This document shows, piece by piece, positions 10,231-18,710 of a stretch of 64,000 bases of DNA. Both the position numbers and the translations under genes were made by a program. The notes under the pieces are model-generated. The model did no database searches, had not been told where the DNA came from, and worked only from the letters and a program-made list of their open reading frames with translations. The stretch's first letter is position 1. Each line of letters opens with the position of its first letter. Source of the stretch: an uncultured Burkholderiales bacterium (GTDB lineage: Bacteria > Pseudomonadota > Gammaproteobacteria > Burkholderiales > Burkholderiaceae_C); NCBI GenBank assembly GCA_903880855.1, contig CAIRQX010000122.1, positions 1 through 64,000 on the forward strand. Direction: 5' to 3'.

Positions 10231-10962
10231 ATGGTGACGGCATCGTATGATTTCTCGGGGCAAGTAGCCGTTATCACTGGCGGCAGTGGTGGCATCGGTA
10301 AAGCCATTTCCCAACGTTTACAGCAAAGTGGTGCGCAAGTATGTAATTGGGATGTGCATGTAAATACTGCTCACCAAGGTAGCCATTTCATACACGTAGA
10401 TGTCACCTCTGAGCAGTCTGTGCATGAAGCCATGGACCAAACTTTGTCAAAGTTCGGAAAAATCGATATCTTCGTAAATTCAGCAGGCATAGCAGGACCT
10501 GTTGCCAATGTTTCCGACTACTCGCTTGAAGACTGGCATCGTGTCATGGATATCAATCTCACCGGCACTTTTCTATGTTGTCGTGCTGCAGTCGCTCACA
10601 TGCAAAAAAATAATCGTGGACGTATTGTCAATTTGGCGTCTATCGCTGGTAAGGAAGGTAATCCCGCCCAGTCGGCATATTCAGCTTCTAAAGCTGGTGT
10701 GATTGCATTGACCAAATCGTTAGGGAAAGAGTTGGCGAAATCCGAAATTCGGGTCAATTGCATTGCACCTGCAATGGTTGCCACCGAACTGCTTGACCAA
10801 ATGACTGCAGAAAAAAGAGAAGAAAACTTTTCCAAAATTCCTATGGGACGCGCAGGATTACCAGAGGAAATTGCCTCCATAGTTGCGTGGCTTTCCAGTG
10901 ATGATTGCTCTTTTTGCACCAGTACGGTTTTTGACGCCTCTGGAGGGCGTGCAACATACTGA
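10231..10962 (+). CDS. Short-chain dehydrogenase/reductase
   Basis: A 243-residue classical SDR. The cofactor motif TGGSGGIGK is near residue 17, NSAG near 88, the catalytic serine in NLASIAG, and YSASK supplies Tyr and Lys. It starts on the base after the dctM stop, with AAAGGAT as ribosome-binding site. Classical SDRs oxidise or reduce secondary alcohols; with TRAP uptake and AroQ- and QuiC-like genes in the same unit, oxidation of a ring hydroxyl of an alicyclic acid is a sensible guess. FabG-like function is the alternative. Confidence 0.85.
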   Translation: MVTASYDFSGQVAVITGGSGGIGKAISQRLQQSGAQVCNWDVHVNTAHQGSHFIHVDVTSEQSVHEAMDQTLSKFGKIDIFVNSAGIAGPVANVSDYSLEDWHRVMDINLTGTFLCCRAAVAHMQKNNRGRIVNLASIAGKEGNPAQSAYSASKAGVIALTKSLGKELAKSEIRVNCIAPAMVATELLDQMTAEKREENFSKIPMGRAGLPEEIASIVAWLSSDDCSFCTSTVFDASGGRATY

Positions 10963-10978
10963 TGTCTAGATCTAGCAA

Positions 10979-11830
10979 ATGGATACAACTAACACCATCT
11001 CCAAGAAGATCAGGCAACGATACTCTTTGGCGCACTTAACAGCGCTGCCATTGCCACCTCATGAACTTATTGATTTGGCGATTGCGACTGGCTATGACCA
11101 TGTAGGCGTAAGACTGCTACCACCCGCGCCTGGCATTGCTGCCTACCCAATCATGGATGAACCTTTGATGCTGAAAGAGGTAATGGCACGTGTGGACGAA
11201 CATCCGCAGATGGTGTGGGATATAGAAGTGATCCGACTCATGCCTGGCTTTCAAGTTAATACATTCGAATCTGCCTTGGCGTGTGGCCAAGCGATGGGAG
11301 CGCGTGCTGTTTTGGTTTCTGCAGGCCCCGTAGAAGACCCTTTTGAACTGGCGCACTATTTTTCTGATTTTTGTGAATTGGCTGGAAAGTGGGGCTTGAC
11401 TGCTAATTTAGAGTTCATGCCTTGGACACCTGTACCTGATCTCCTAACAGCGCATGCACTTATTAAAACCGCTGGCAGGCCCAGCAATGCCAGGATTTTG
11501 GCAGACACCATACATGTGGAAAGATCCCGAACAACATTGAAGGATTGGGCAGAACTACCCGCATCTTTGATTGACTATGTGCAATTTTGTGATGCGCCCG
11601 CAGGTGTTCCTGACACACTAGAGGAAATTTTGCGGCAAGCACGCTATGAACGGCTATTACCTGGAGAGGGAGGTATTGACCTGCAGGGCTTTTTGCGTCA
11701 CTTACCAATAGGTCGCCCCATTGCTGTTGAATGTTGGCACCATCTGCGAACTCCTGCCCTAGGTTTTGAAGCTTGGGCGCGCCAAGCACTACAAGCTACA
11801 CAACATCTGGTTCATACTTTTTCACACTGA
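10979..11830 (+). CDS. TIM-barrel sugar-isomerase-like protein, possible 3-dehydroshikimate dehydratase
   Basis: A 283-residue xylose-isomerase-like TIM barrel. The metal site expected for this fold is visible as Glu145 (LEFMPW), Asp176 and His179 (ADTIH), Gln202 (VQFCD) and Glu251 (AVECW). The Glu-Asp-Gln-Glu set is that of QuiC1-type 3-dehydroshikimate dehydratases, but overall resemblance to QuiC1 is lower than for the protein at 27419. It is clearly a paralogue of the 16112 gene (shared EFMPWT.VP, YD.VG.RL and PGEG.IDL.G blocks). It sits between an SDR and an AroQ-like gene. The start codon has no obvious ribosome-binding site. Confidence 0.75.
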   Translation: MDTTNTISKKIRQRYSLAHLTALPLPPHELIDLAIATGYDHVGVRLLPPAPGIAAYPIMDEPLMLKEVMARVDEHPQMVWDIEVIRLMPGFQVNTFESALACGQAMGARAVLVSAGPVEDPFELAHYFSDFCELAGKWGLTANLEFMPWTPVPDLLTAHALIKTAGRPSNARILADTIHVERSRTTLKDWAELPASLIDYVQFCDAPAGVPDTLEEILRQARYERLLPGEGGIDLQGFLRHLPIGRPIAVECWHHLRTPALGFEAWARQALQATQHLVHTFSH

Positions 11831-11838
11831 AAGTGTTT

Positions 11839-12282
11839 ATGGTAAAAAAAATATTCATTCTTAACGGCCCTAATCTGAACCGACTCGGAAAACGCGAGCC
11901 ACATATTTACGGAACGGAGTCCTTAGCAGATGTCAAAAAACGCTGTAATGCGCATGCAAAAATATTAGGCCTTAAAGTAGAGTTTCGGCAAACCAATTTC
12001 GAGGGAGTATTGGTTGAAAGCGTGCATGATGCGATAGATGCAGGCGACGGCATTATCATTAACCCAGCAGGTTTAACTTTCACATCGGTTCCTTTAATGG
12101 ACTCGCTAAAAATGTTTGACGGCCCAAAGATTGAGTTGCATATCAGTAATGTGCACACCCGAGAACCCATCTATCACAACTCCCTGATTTCACGTGTCGC
12201 TACAGCAGTGATGGCTGGTTTTGGGACGGATGGATACCTAATGGCATTAACCTGGATGTCCATGAAACTAGCAAAGAGTTGA
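11839..12282 (+). CDS. AroQ-like protein (type II 3-dehydroquinate dehydratase family), active site altered
   Basis: A 147-residue type II dehydroquinase homologue. Canonical residues kept: Asn12, Arg19, Tyr24 (REPHIYG), Asn75, Asp88, His101 (ELHISN) and Arg108. Two usually essential positions differ: His81 of the NP.A.THTS motif is Phe81, and Arg112 of EPFRH is Tyr112; Met87 replaces the usual Arg before Asp88. Numbering follows this protein and agrees with the M. tuberculosis enzyme. The enzyme may therefore act on a different ring compound or be weak. ATG 11839 gives the family N-terminus. Gene lies 8 bases after the TIM-barrel gene. Confidence 0.85.
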   Translation: MVKKIFILNGPNLNRLGKREPHIYGTESLADVKKRCNAHAKILGLKVEFRQTNFEGVLVESVHDAIDAGDGIIINPAGLTFTSVPLMDSLKMFDGPKIELHISNVHTREPIYHNSLISRVATAVMAGFGTDGYLMALTWMSMKLAKS

Positions 12283-12290
12283 AATCGCAT

Positions 12291-13331
12291 ATGCATAAAT
12301 ACAGAATTGCCATCATTGGCGCAGGAACCATAGGCCGAACACATATTGAAGCCGCTATGAAGAACCCTGCTGTTGATATTGTGGGAGTAGCCGAGCCACA
12401 TGAACCAGGAAAAGTCTGGGTGCAAAGGCATCAAATTCCTTGTTTTGCTAGCCATGGTGATTTGCTAGATAAAACTAAACCCGACGGAGTGATCATTGCC
12501 ACACCTAATGATGCGCATGCCAATATTGCGCTAGATTGTCTGGGTAGCGGTGCGGCAGTTCTCGTCGAAAAACCTATTGCTGATACGCTTGCGAATGCCC
12601 GTAGTATTTGTGATGCAGCGCAAGCCAAAGGTTTACCAGCATTGGTGGGGCATCAGCGGCGCCATAACCCCATCATGCAGCAAGCTAAATCAATTGTGGA
12701 ATCAGGCGTGCTTGGAAAGCCTGTCAGCATGACGGCCATGTGTACTTGGTACAAGGATGACGACTATTTCAAAGCGGCGTGGCGTCGTCAATCAGGTGGT
12801 GGGCCTGTTCTCATTAATCTGATACACGATATAGATTTGATGCGGTTTTTGTATGGAGACATCGCTAGCTTGCAAGCCATGACGTCTAACGCCATTCGCG
12901 GTCATGAAGTCGAAGATACCGCTGTGTTGATGATGCGCTTTGTCAATGGCGCACTTGGAACCGTTACCGTGTCAGATACGACGGTATCGCCTTGGAATTA
13001 CGATTTATCCGCTCGGGAAACCGATAGATTTCCACAACAGGACATCAACTCCCATTTTTTCTCCGGAACCCATGGTTCTTTGACCTTGCCTAAATTAGAA
13101 GTCTGGAGTTACAAAGACCAACGCCATTGGGAAAAGCCGATCAGCGTGATGCGATGTGAACCTATGCGTGCTTCGCCCTATGAAGCGCAATTGAATAATT
13201 TCTTAGGTGTAATTGCAGGCAAAGAAAAACCGGTTTGCTCAGCCTTAGATGGGTTGCGTGCATTGGAGGCCGCTTTGGCTGTGCGGGAATCTGCGGCTAG
13301 TGGACTAGAAATACGCTTGAACCCCGCATAA
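12291..13331 (+). CDS. Gfo/Idh/MocA family NAD(P)-dependent oxidoreductase
   Basis: A 346-residue two-domain dehydrogenase. The N-terminal Rossmann domain has IIGAGTIGRTH, and the EKPIADT motif around residue 90 supplies the catalytic-region lysine typical of the family. The C-terminal part is an alpha/beta sheet domain with HDIDLMRFLYG. Relatives oxidise ring hydroxyls of inositols and sugars, so action on a cyclitol-like acid fits this operon. ATG 12291 is chosen over the TTG at 12279, which overlaps the AroQ-like stop. It is the last gene of the + unit and meets the CoA-transferase gene end-to-end. Confidence 0.82.
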   Translation: MHKYRIAIIGAGTIGRTHIEAAMKNPAVDIVGVAEPHEPGKVWVQRHQIPCFASHGDLLDKTKPDGVIIATPNDAHANIALDCLGSGAAVLVEKPIADTLANARSICDAAQAKGLPALVGHQRRHNPIMQQAKSIVESGVLGKPVSMTAMCTWYKDDDYFKAAWRRQSGGGPVLINLIHDIDLMRFLYGDIASLQAMTSNAIRGHEVEDTAVLMMRFVNGALGTVTVSDTTVSPWNYDLSARETDRFPQQDINSHFFSGTHGSLTLPKLEVWSYKDQRHWEKPISVMRCEPMRASPYEAQLNNFLGVIAGKEKPVCSALDGLRALEAALAVRESAASGLEIRLNPA

Positions 13332-13344
13332 ACTGCATAAGTCT

Positions 13345-14922
13345 TTAGCGATCAAAAGAGGTGGCATCCATCAGCAGGATGTCTTTTGCGAGTCGAGGTT
13401 TAAAACCCATTTGGTCCAATACATCTCTTTGTAAATCAATACCAGGTGCGATTTCAAAAAGTTCAACGCCGTGTTGCGTCAGCCTAAAACTAGCACGCTC
13501 TGTTAAATAAAGAACTTGCTGTTTTCTGACCTGCGCCTGAGGCCCACTGAATGTTATTTGATCAACCTTAGGCACAAGTTTTTGCACTTTGCCTTGTTCT
13601 AACACTTCCATTTTTCCTTGACCCGTTGCCAGTTTGACCCCCTTGGCTGCAAAGGTTCCACAAAATACGACTTTGCGAGCGTTTTGTGCGATGTCGATGA
13701 AACCACCTGGCCCCACGGTTAGGCCACCTAGTTTGCTGACATTGACATTTCCTTCTTGGTCAAATTCACCGAAGCCAAGAAACGCGATATCGAGTCCACC
13801 GCCTGAATAAAAATCGAATTGGGTAGGCGCGTCGAGCATAGCGGTTGCATTGCGCGCATAACCAAATAAAACACCATCCATCAGGGTTCCACCGTAGGTG
13901 CCGTGTTCAATGGTTTGGTAGATGCGATGCTGTTCGTTGCGGGCTGCAATTATTTTTGCGACAGCATCTGGCACGCCAACGCCATAGTTGATCACAGGGC
14001 GTAATTTATTGGTGTTGAAGAGTTCTGTGTAGGCTCTGCGCGCAATGGCTTGCCTTTCGCTGAATTCTTCCTTAGAGGCTGAGACTTCGTTCGCATGGTC
14101 TATAGCCTCACTGTGTGTTCTGGTCTCACCGAATAGTTCGCCACTGAATGCAGGATCAAAGGGAATGTCATAGCTCGTTTTCTGATTGGCATCAACGACG
14201 ATGGCATCTACCCATGCCGCTGGAATTCTTACCTCACGCGCTTTCAAAGATCCTCTAGGTAAATGTTCTTTGACCTGAACAATCACCTTGCCATCGCTAT
14301 TTTTCGCGGCTAATGCAAGTGACTGTGCATCTAAGTTGGCGGCTTCATGTTCAAAGCTGATGTTTCCGTCTTCATCCGCAGCACTAGCGCGCACGATGGC
14401 AATATGAATAGGGAAGGGCTTGTAGCGTAAATATTCGCGCCCATCCATCACCACCACTTCTGATAAATCGTCTTTGGCAGAGGCATTCATCTTGCCGCCG
14501 CCCATACGTGGATCACACACGGTTCCTAAGCCTACGTGTGTGAATAAGCCAGGTCGACCAGCACCAATCTCGCGCATAAGTTGGCTTGATACGCCGCCTG
14601 GCAATATATAGGCTTCGATCTTTTCATTGAGGGCCAGTTGTTGCATTGCAGGAGACCAAACCCAATGGCCACCGATCACGCGTTTAACCAAGCCTTCATG
14701 CGCAAAGCAGTTCATGCCTGTCGTCTTTTTATCGCCTATTCCTAAGGCATGCATCACCGTGAGGTTGCGCGGTCTTTGTGTAGACAAAAACCGGTGTTGT
14801 ATAGCCTCAAACAGGTGAGAAGCTTCCATCAAGCCACCCCCACCGCCCATCAAACCTACTGTGTCACCGTCTTGAATTAAATCGGCAGCTTGTGCAGCAG
14901 TCATGAATTTTCTGTGCATCAT
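13345..14922 (-). CDS. Acyl-CoA:carboxylate CoA-transferase (fused family I, YdiF/propionate type)
   Basis: A 525-residue family I CoA-transferase with alpha and beta halves in one chain. The N-terminal half has the GDTVGLMGGGGG oxyanion region and the C-terminal half has QTIEHGTYGG, where Glu339 is the expected nucleophile forming the glutamyl-CoA intermediate. It would load CoA from a donor such as acetyl-CoA onto a carboxylic acid in the cytoplasm. The acyl-CoA dehydrogenase gene ends 2 bases upstream of its start, so activation and desaturation of the same acid are likely. Two adjacent ATG codons exist; the first is used. Confidence 0.87.
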   Translation of the reverse strand: MMHRKFMTAAQAADLIQDGDTVGLMGGGGGLMEASHLFEAIQHRFLSTQRPRNLTVMHALGIGDKKTTGMNCFAHEGLVKRVIGGHWVWSPAMQQLALNEKIEAYILPGGVSSQLMREIGAGRPGLFTHVGLGTVCDPRMGGGKMNASAKDDLSEVVVMDGREYLRYKPFPIHIAIVRASAADEDGNISFEHEAANLDAQSLALAAKNSDGKVIVQVKEHLPRGSLKAREVRIPAAWVDAIVVDANQKTSYDIPFDPAFSGELFGETRTHSEAIDHANEVSASKEEFSERQAIARRAYTELFNTNKLRPVINYGVGVPDAVAKIIAARNEQHRIYQTIEHGTYGGTLMDGVLFGYARNATAMLDAPTQFDFYSGGGLDIAFLGFGEFDQEGNVNVSKLGGLTVGPGGFIDIAQNARKVVFCGTFAAKGVKLATGQGKMEVLEQGKVQKLVPKVDQITFSGPQAQVRKQQVLYLTERASFRLTQHGVELFEIAPGIDLQRDVLDQMGFKPRLAKDILLMDATSFDR

Positions 14923-14924
14923 GG

Positions 14925-16085
14925 CTATCGGTGGATATCAAATAGTGCAGCGCCCTTTTTGAGTGCGCTCTTTGCAATAACACCTCGGTGTATTTCGCTC
15001 GTGCCATCGTAAATGCGGTAGATACGGGCATCGCGGTAATAGCGTTCAATGGGCAGCTCTTTGCAAAACCCCATCCCTCCAAAGACTTGAACTGCCCGGT
15101 CTACGACGCGTCCAAGGGTTTCAGCGGCATGCACTTTGACCATCGCGATTTGTTCCCGGGCATCTAATCCTTGGTCTAGCATCCAAGCCGCTTGGTAGAC
15201 CATCCAACGGGCTGCGTTGATCTCAATCACGCTATCGGCCAACATGTGTTGCACCATCTGGAAGTCTCCAATACGCGTATTGAATTGATGACGGTCATTG
15301 GCGTAAGACAACATCATTTCGCATACATGCGATGCTTTTCCAACAGCGCGCGCTCCCACTTGGGCCAGGCGAACAACATTCAAGGCGCCCATTGCTAACT
15401 TGAATCCTTGTCCTACCTCGCCCAATAGCGCTGTATCTTCCAACTGCACATTGTCAAAAAAGAGTTCAAGGTGTGGCGTTCCGCGAAGCCCCATCATTTT
15501 TTGGTCTTTGCCTACCGTAAATCCGGCAAGTCCTTTGTCAACCATAAACATGCTGATCTCTTTTTCACCAGTCTTGGCCGACACTAAAAAGAAGTCACTC
15601 CACTCACCATCGCTGATGAAGTGCTTAGACCCATTGAGCACCCATCCTTTATCGTTTTTCTTTGCATGGGTTTTGATGCCTGCTGCATCGGAACCTGCGC
15701 CTGGTTCTGTGATGCAGATTGCGCATGTACGTTTACCCTCGACGCTAGGTTTTAACCACCTTTCAACTTGATCGTTCTTGCAGTGCAATAGGGGTTCATA
15801 GACATTGCCAAACGCACGGCGAATCAATATGTCTGTGGTGTGACCAAATTGTTCTTCACACAATATTCTGTCTAGATTGGTGAGGCCACCACCACCAAGT
15901 TCAATTGGCATATTCATGGCAAATAGGCCAAGTGCTTTACTTTTTTTATAAATAGCGTTTGCATGGATGCTCTCGAGATGGCCTTTTTCTTCGACTTCAT
16001 CCTCAAGGGGTTTGAGTTCTTCCGAGATGAAGCGGCGTACCGTTTCAATCATCATCCTTTGTTCATCATTCAGTGCGAAATCCAT
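14925..16085 (-). CDS. Acyl-CoA dehydrogenase
   Basis: A 386-residue flavoprotein of the acyl-CoA dehydrogenase family. Seen are the FAD/substrate segment ITEPGAGSDAAG, the GFKLAMGALNVVRL region, and the C-terminal YDGTSEIHRG motif; the Glu of TSEIH sits where alicyclic and short-chain dehydrogenases place a catalytic or structural acid. It would introduce a double bond next to the thioester and pass electrons to ETF. Gene order with a CoA-transferase suggests that a ring carboxylate is first converted to a CoA ester. The exact substrate is not readable. Confidence 0.88.
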   Translation of the reverse strand: MDFALNDEQRMMIETVRRFISEELKPLEDEVEEKGHLESIHANAIYKKSKALGLFAMNMPIELGGGGLTNLDRILCEEQFGHTTDILIRRAFGNVYEPLLHCKNDQVERWLKPSVEGKRTCAICITEPGAGSDAAGIKTHAKKNDKGWVLNGSKHFISDGEWSDFFLVSAKTGEKEISMFMVDKGLAGFTVGKDQKMMGLRGTPHLELFFDNVQLEDTALLGEVGQGFKLAMGALNVVRLAQVGARAVGKASHVCEMMLSYANDRHQFNTRIGDFQMVQHMLADSVIEINAARWMVYQAAWMLDQGLDAREQIAMVKVHAAETLGRVVDRAVQVFGGMGFCKELPIERYYRDARIYRIYDGTSEIHRGVIAKSALKKGAALFDIHR

Positions 16086-16111
16086 ACATCACTTTCGGGC
16101 TATGTTGTTTT

Positions 16112-16921
16112 TTACTGGACAGATTCTTTGGTTTTTTGAAGGCATTTTTTAGCCCACGCAGCATTCGAAAACTTGGCTTCTTTTTCAAGATTGACCACCT
16201 CGACACTTATTGGTAAATCATTGGGTAAGGCGTTGAATAAGCCTTTTAAATCAATGTTTCCTTCGCCAGGTAACTCGCGGGCACACCGGGCGCTATGAAC
16301 CAACTCTTCGGTGGTGAAGGAGGTGCCTGCTTGACCATCGCAGATTTGGCTGTAATGCAAGAGTGAAGGATCAATTGCGCTTATATCTTCTAAAGTGGTA
16401 TGCGAGCGCCCGAAATGCAGGGCATCAACCAAGATACCTGCATTCATGGGGGAGCCAGCATTTTTGACAATCCTTGATGCAGCAAGTGCATTGGGAACAG
16501 CTGTCCAGGGCATGAATTCAAGGTCGGCTGTCAACCCAAAGGGTTGCATGGCTTCACATAGCTTTGCGTAATTGTCAGTCAGCCTAGATTCATTGGCATC
16601 ATCTCCGGCGACCAAGATGGCTTTTGCTTGGAGCGTAGCTCCGATTTCATACAGGGCATCCCATGCGTGTGCATCGAAAGATGCGTTGATTCGAATTAAC
16701 TCCAGATCAAAGATGCCAATGCCAGTGTCCTGGAGGACAGCTAAAGTTTCTTTCAACTCGTGTGGTCTGTCGATTAAGAACTGCTGAGGTGCATTGGGCG
16801 CATTGGGCCACAGTCTCAGCCCAACATAGTCATAGCCGCTTTCAGCAGCGACCAAAACAGCTTGATGCGGGGTGCAACGGTGCGAAGTAAGGTATGCAAG
16901 AGAAAAACTACGTTTTGTCAT
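16112..16921 (-). CDS. TIM-barrel sugar-isomerase-like protein, paralogue of the 10979 gene
   Basis: A 269-residue TIM barrel with the metal-site residues Glu135 (LEFMPW), Asp166 and His169 (VDALH), Gln192 (YSQICD) and Glu241 (ISVEV). These align position by position with the 10979 protein and with the metal site of 3-dehydroshikimate dehydratases. The ribosome-binding site is AAAGGTAAAT before ATG. Its start overlaps the end of the flavoprotein gene by 14 bases, showing tight coupling. Likely a lyase or isomerase on a polyhydroxylated ring ketone; not a sure QuiC. Confidence 0.75.
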   Translation of the reverse strand: MTKRSFSLAYLTSHRCTPHQAVLVAAESGYDYVGLRLWPNAPNAPQQFLIDRPHELKETLAVLQDTGIGIFDLELIRINASFDAHAWDALYEIGATLQAKAILVAGDDANESRLTDNYAKLCEAMQPFGLTADLEFMPWTAVPNALAASRIVKNAGSPMNAGILVDALHFGRSHTTLEDISAIDPSLLHYSQICDGQAGTSFTTEELVHSARCARELPGEGNIDLKGLFNALPNDLPISVEVVNLEKEAKFSNAAWAKKCLQKTKESVQ

Positions 16922-18695
16922 ATTTACCTTTTATTCCCGCTCTTTCCAAAGCATGCTTTGCTGCTAAATAGCCAAACGTAAGACCAGGTCCAATTGTTAT
17001 TCCTGGCGCAGGGTATACGCCACCCATGATGGAATGCATGTCGTTGCCGCATGCGTAAAGACCATCGATTGGGTGACCATTGGCATGCATGACCCTGGCA
17101 TCGCAGTCGGTAACCAAGCCAGTCGCAGCGCCAATATCTCCTGGGTACAGAGCTATTGCATAGAAAGGTCCTTGACGAAGGGCGCCTAGGCAAGGGTTAG
17201 GTCCTTTCCAAGTCGCGTCACCGTTAGCACGTTGGTAATCTGTGGTGCCACGTTGGAAGTCATCGTCCACGCCTTTGTCTGCGAATTGGTTGAATCGCTC
17301 TACGGTTGCTTTGAGTTTGTCTTCAGGGACCTTGAGTTTCTGCGCCAATTCAACCAACGTTGCGCCTTGCTTAAGGTAACCGTCCGTAAGGAAAGAGTCT
17401 AGACCTTTTCCGCCAGGGCGAATCATGCCAAGGCCATAACGTTTGAGTGCGCCTGCATCGCATACCAGCCATGTTGGAATGCTAGGTGTCTTTTGGTTGT
17501 GATCTTGCATGGCGATGCCAAACAGATGGTAGGAGGTGGATTCGTTTAGATAACGCTCACCTTGGCTATCGACAGCCATCATTCCTGGCTTACCTCTATC
17601 CATCACAAAGTGAGGGAAGGCTGCAGTAGTTCCATCTGCGCGTTGGCGAATAGATACAGGTGCCCAAAAGGCATGGGTTAATCCCCCAGTGCCCAACTGG
17701 CCACCCACTTGCAGTGCTAAATCTTGCGCGCTACCCGTATTTCCCGGTCCTACCGAACACCAAGACTCTTTGGCGCCAGGCAGCATGTCTGATCGACGTG
17801 TGGGATGGTGGTTAAAACCACCACTGGCCATCACAACACCTCCTCTGCATAGCAATGTGCGTTGAACTTTTTCTCCGTTTTGTAATGTTTGTTGAAGTAC
17901 TGCGCCTTCAATGGTGTTGCCGTTTTTTAGCAGTTGCGTGACTTCTGTTTGTGTCACCAACAAACCTTTACGTGCGATGTAGCTATAGAGCATGCGCGCA
18001 ATCATTGCGTTACCCATTACCAAGCGTGTGCTTCTAGGGTGGATCATCTTGTCTAAAAGGTGTCGCGTAATGATTCGTAAGCTATACCTAAAAGACGCCC
18101 ATGTTTTGGTTAAGCGGAGCAGATGGAAGATGTCATCGCGGTCGACCATCATTCCACCGAGCACCGTGAATTCAGGAATGGGGTTGCGAACCAGCGTGAG
18201 GTTGGGGCCTAGCAATTTGCCATCAAACGGTTGCGGTTCAATGGCTCGTCCTTTGAGAACCGAACCTTCTAGTTCGGAAAGATAGTCTGGGTGAAGAGGA
18301 CGAACTTGGAACTGCAATGCCGTGTGGTCTTCTAACTTGGCGATAGCGAGGGGGCCGTTGTCGATAAAAGCCTGTCGCAGTTCTGGATCTGATCGTTCGC
18401 CTACAGCATTATTTAAAAAAGTTGCAACACGCTCCGGTGTGTCATCAGGGTTGACATGTAAGCCGCGTTTTGTACCAGGTACCCAGCTGGTTGATGCCGA
18501 TAAAGCCGTTGTGCCACCCACGTGTGCCATCCGTTCTACCAAAAGAACTCTTGCACCATCTATCGCTGCATTGAGAGCGGCTGAAAAACCGGCGCCGCCA
18601 GAACCTATGACCAAAAGGTCGACCGTTTCTTGGTCCTCAAATTGCGCTAACTCGGTATCAATATGTTGGGTAAGGGGGGTGAGATCTTGGCGCAT
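16908..18695 (-). CDS. FAD-dependent 3-ketosteroid-dehydrogenase-like flavoprotein
   Basis: A 595-residue member of the fumarate reductase/3-ketosteroid delta1-dehydrogenase superfamily. The N-terminal FAD motif is LLVIGSGGAGFSAA, followed by VERMAHVGGTTALS; later come GGVVMASGGFNHH and the C-terminal GNDMHSIMGGVYPAPG. Tyr561 and Gly565 in YPAPG fit the Tyr...Gly pair that binds the 3-keto group in the steroid enzyme. Related desaturases aromatise oxo-cyclohexane carboxylates. Beside AroE-like and TIM-barrel genes, a role in dehydrogenating a hydroaromatic ring ketone is likelier than steroid use. Confidence 0.83.
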   Translation of the reverse strand: MRQDLTPLTQHIDTELAQFEDQETVDLLVIGSGGAGFSAALNAAIDGARVLLVERMAHVGGTTALSASTSWVPGTKRGLHVNPDDTPERVATFLNNAVGERSDPELRQAFIDNGPLAIAKLEDHTALQFQVRPLHPDYLSELEGSVLKGRAIEPQPFDGKLLGPNLTLVRNPIPEFTVLGGMMVDRDDIFHLLRLTKTWASFRYSLRIITRHLLDKMIHPRSTRLVMGNAMIARMLYSYIARKGLLVTQTEVTQLLKNGNTIEGAVLQQTLQNGEKVQRTLLCRGGVVMASGGFNHHPTRRSDMLPGAKESWCSVGPGNTGSAQDLALQVGGQLGTGGLTHAFWAPVSIRQRADGTTAAFPHFVMDRGKPGMMAVDSQGERYLNESTSYHLFGIAMQDHNQKTPSIPTWLVCDAGALKRYGLGMIRPGGKGLDSFLTDGYLKQGATLVELAQKLKVPEDKLKATVERFNQFADKGVDDDFQRGTTDYQRANGDATWKGPNPCLGALRQGPFYAIALYPGDIGAATGLVTDCDARVMHANGHPIDGLYACGNDMHSIMGGVYPAPGITIGPGLTFGYLAAKHALERAGIKGKYDKT

Positions 18696-18710
18696 ATAAA
18701 AATATGTGGA

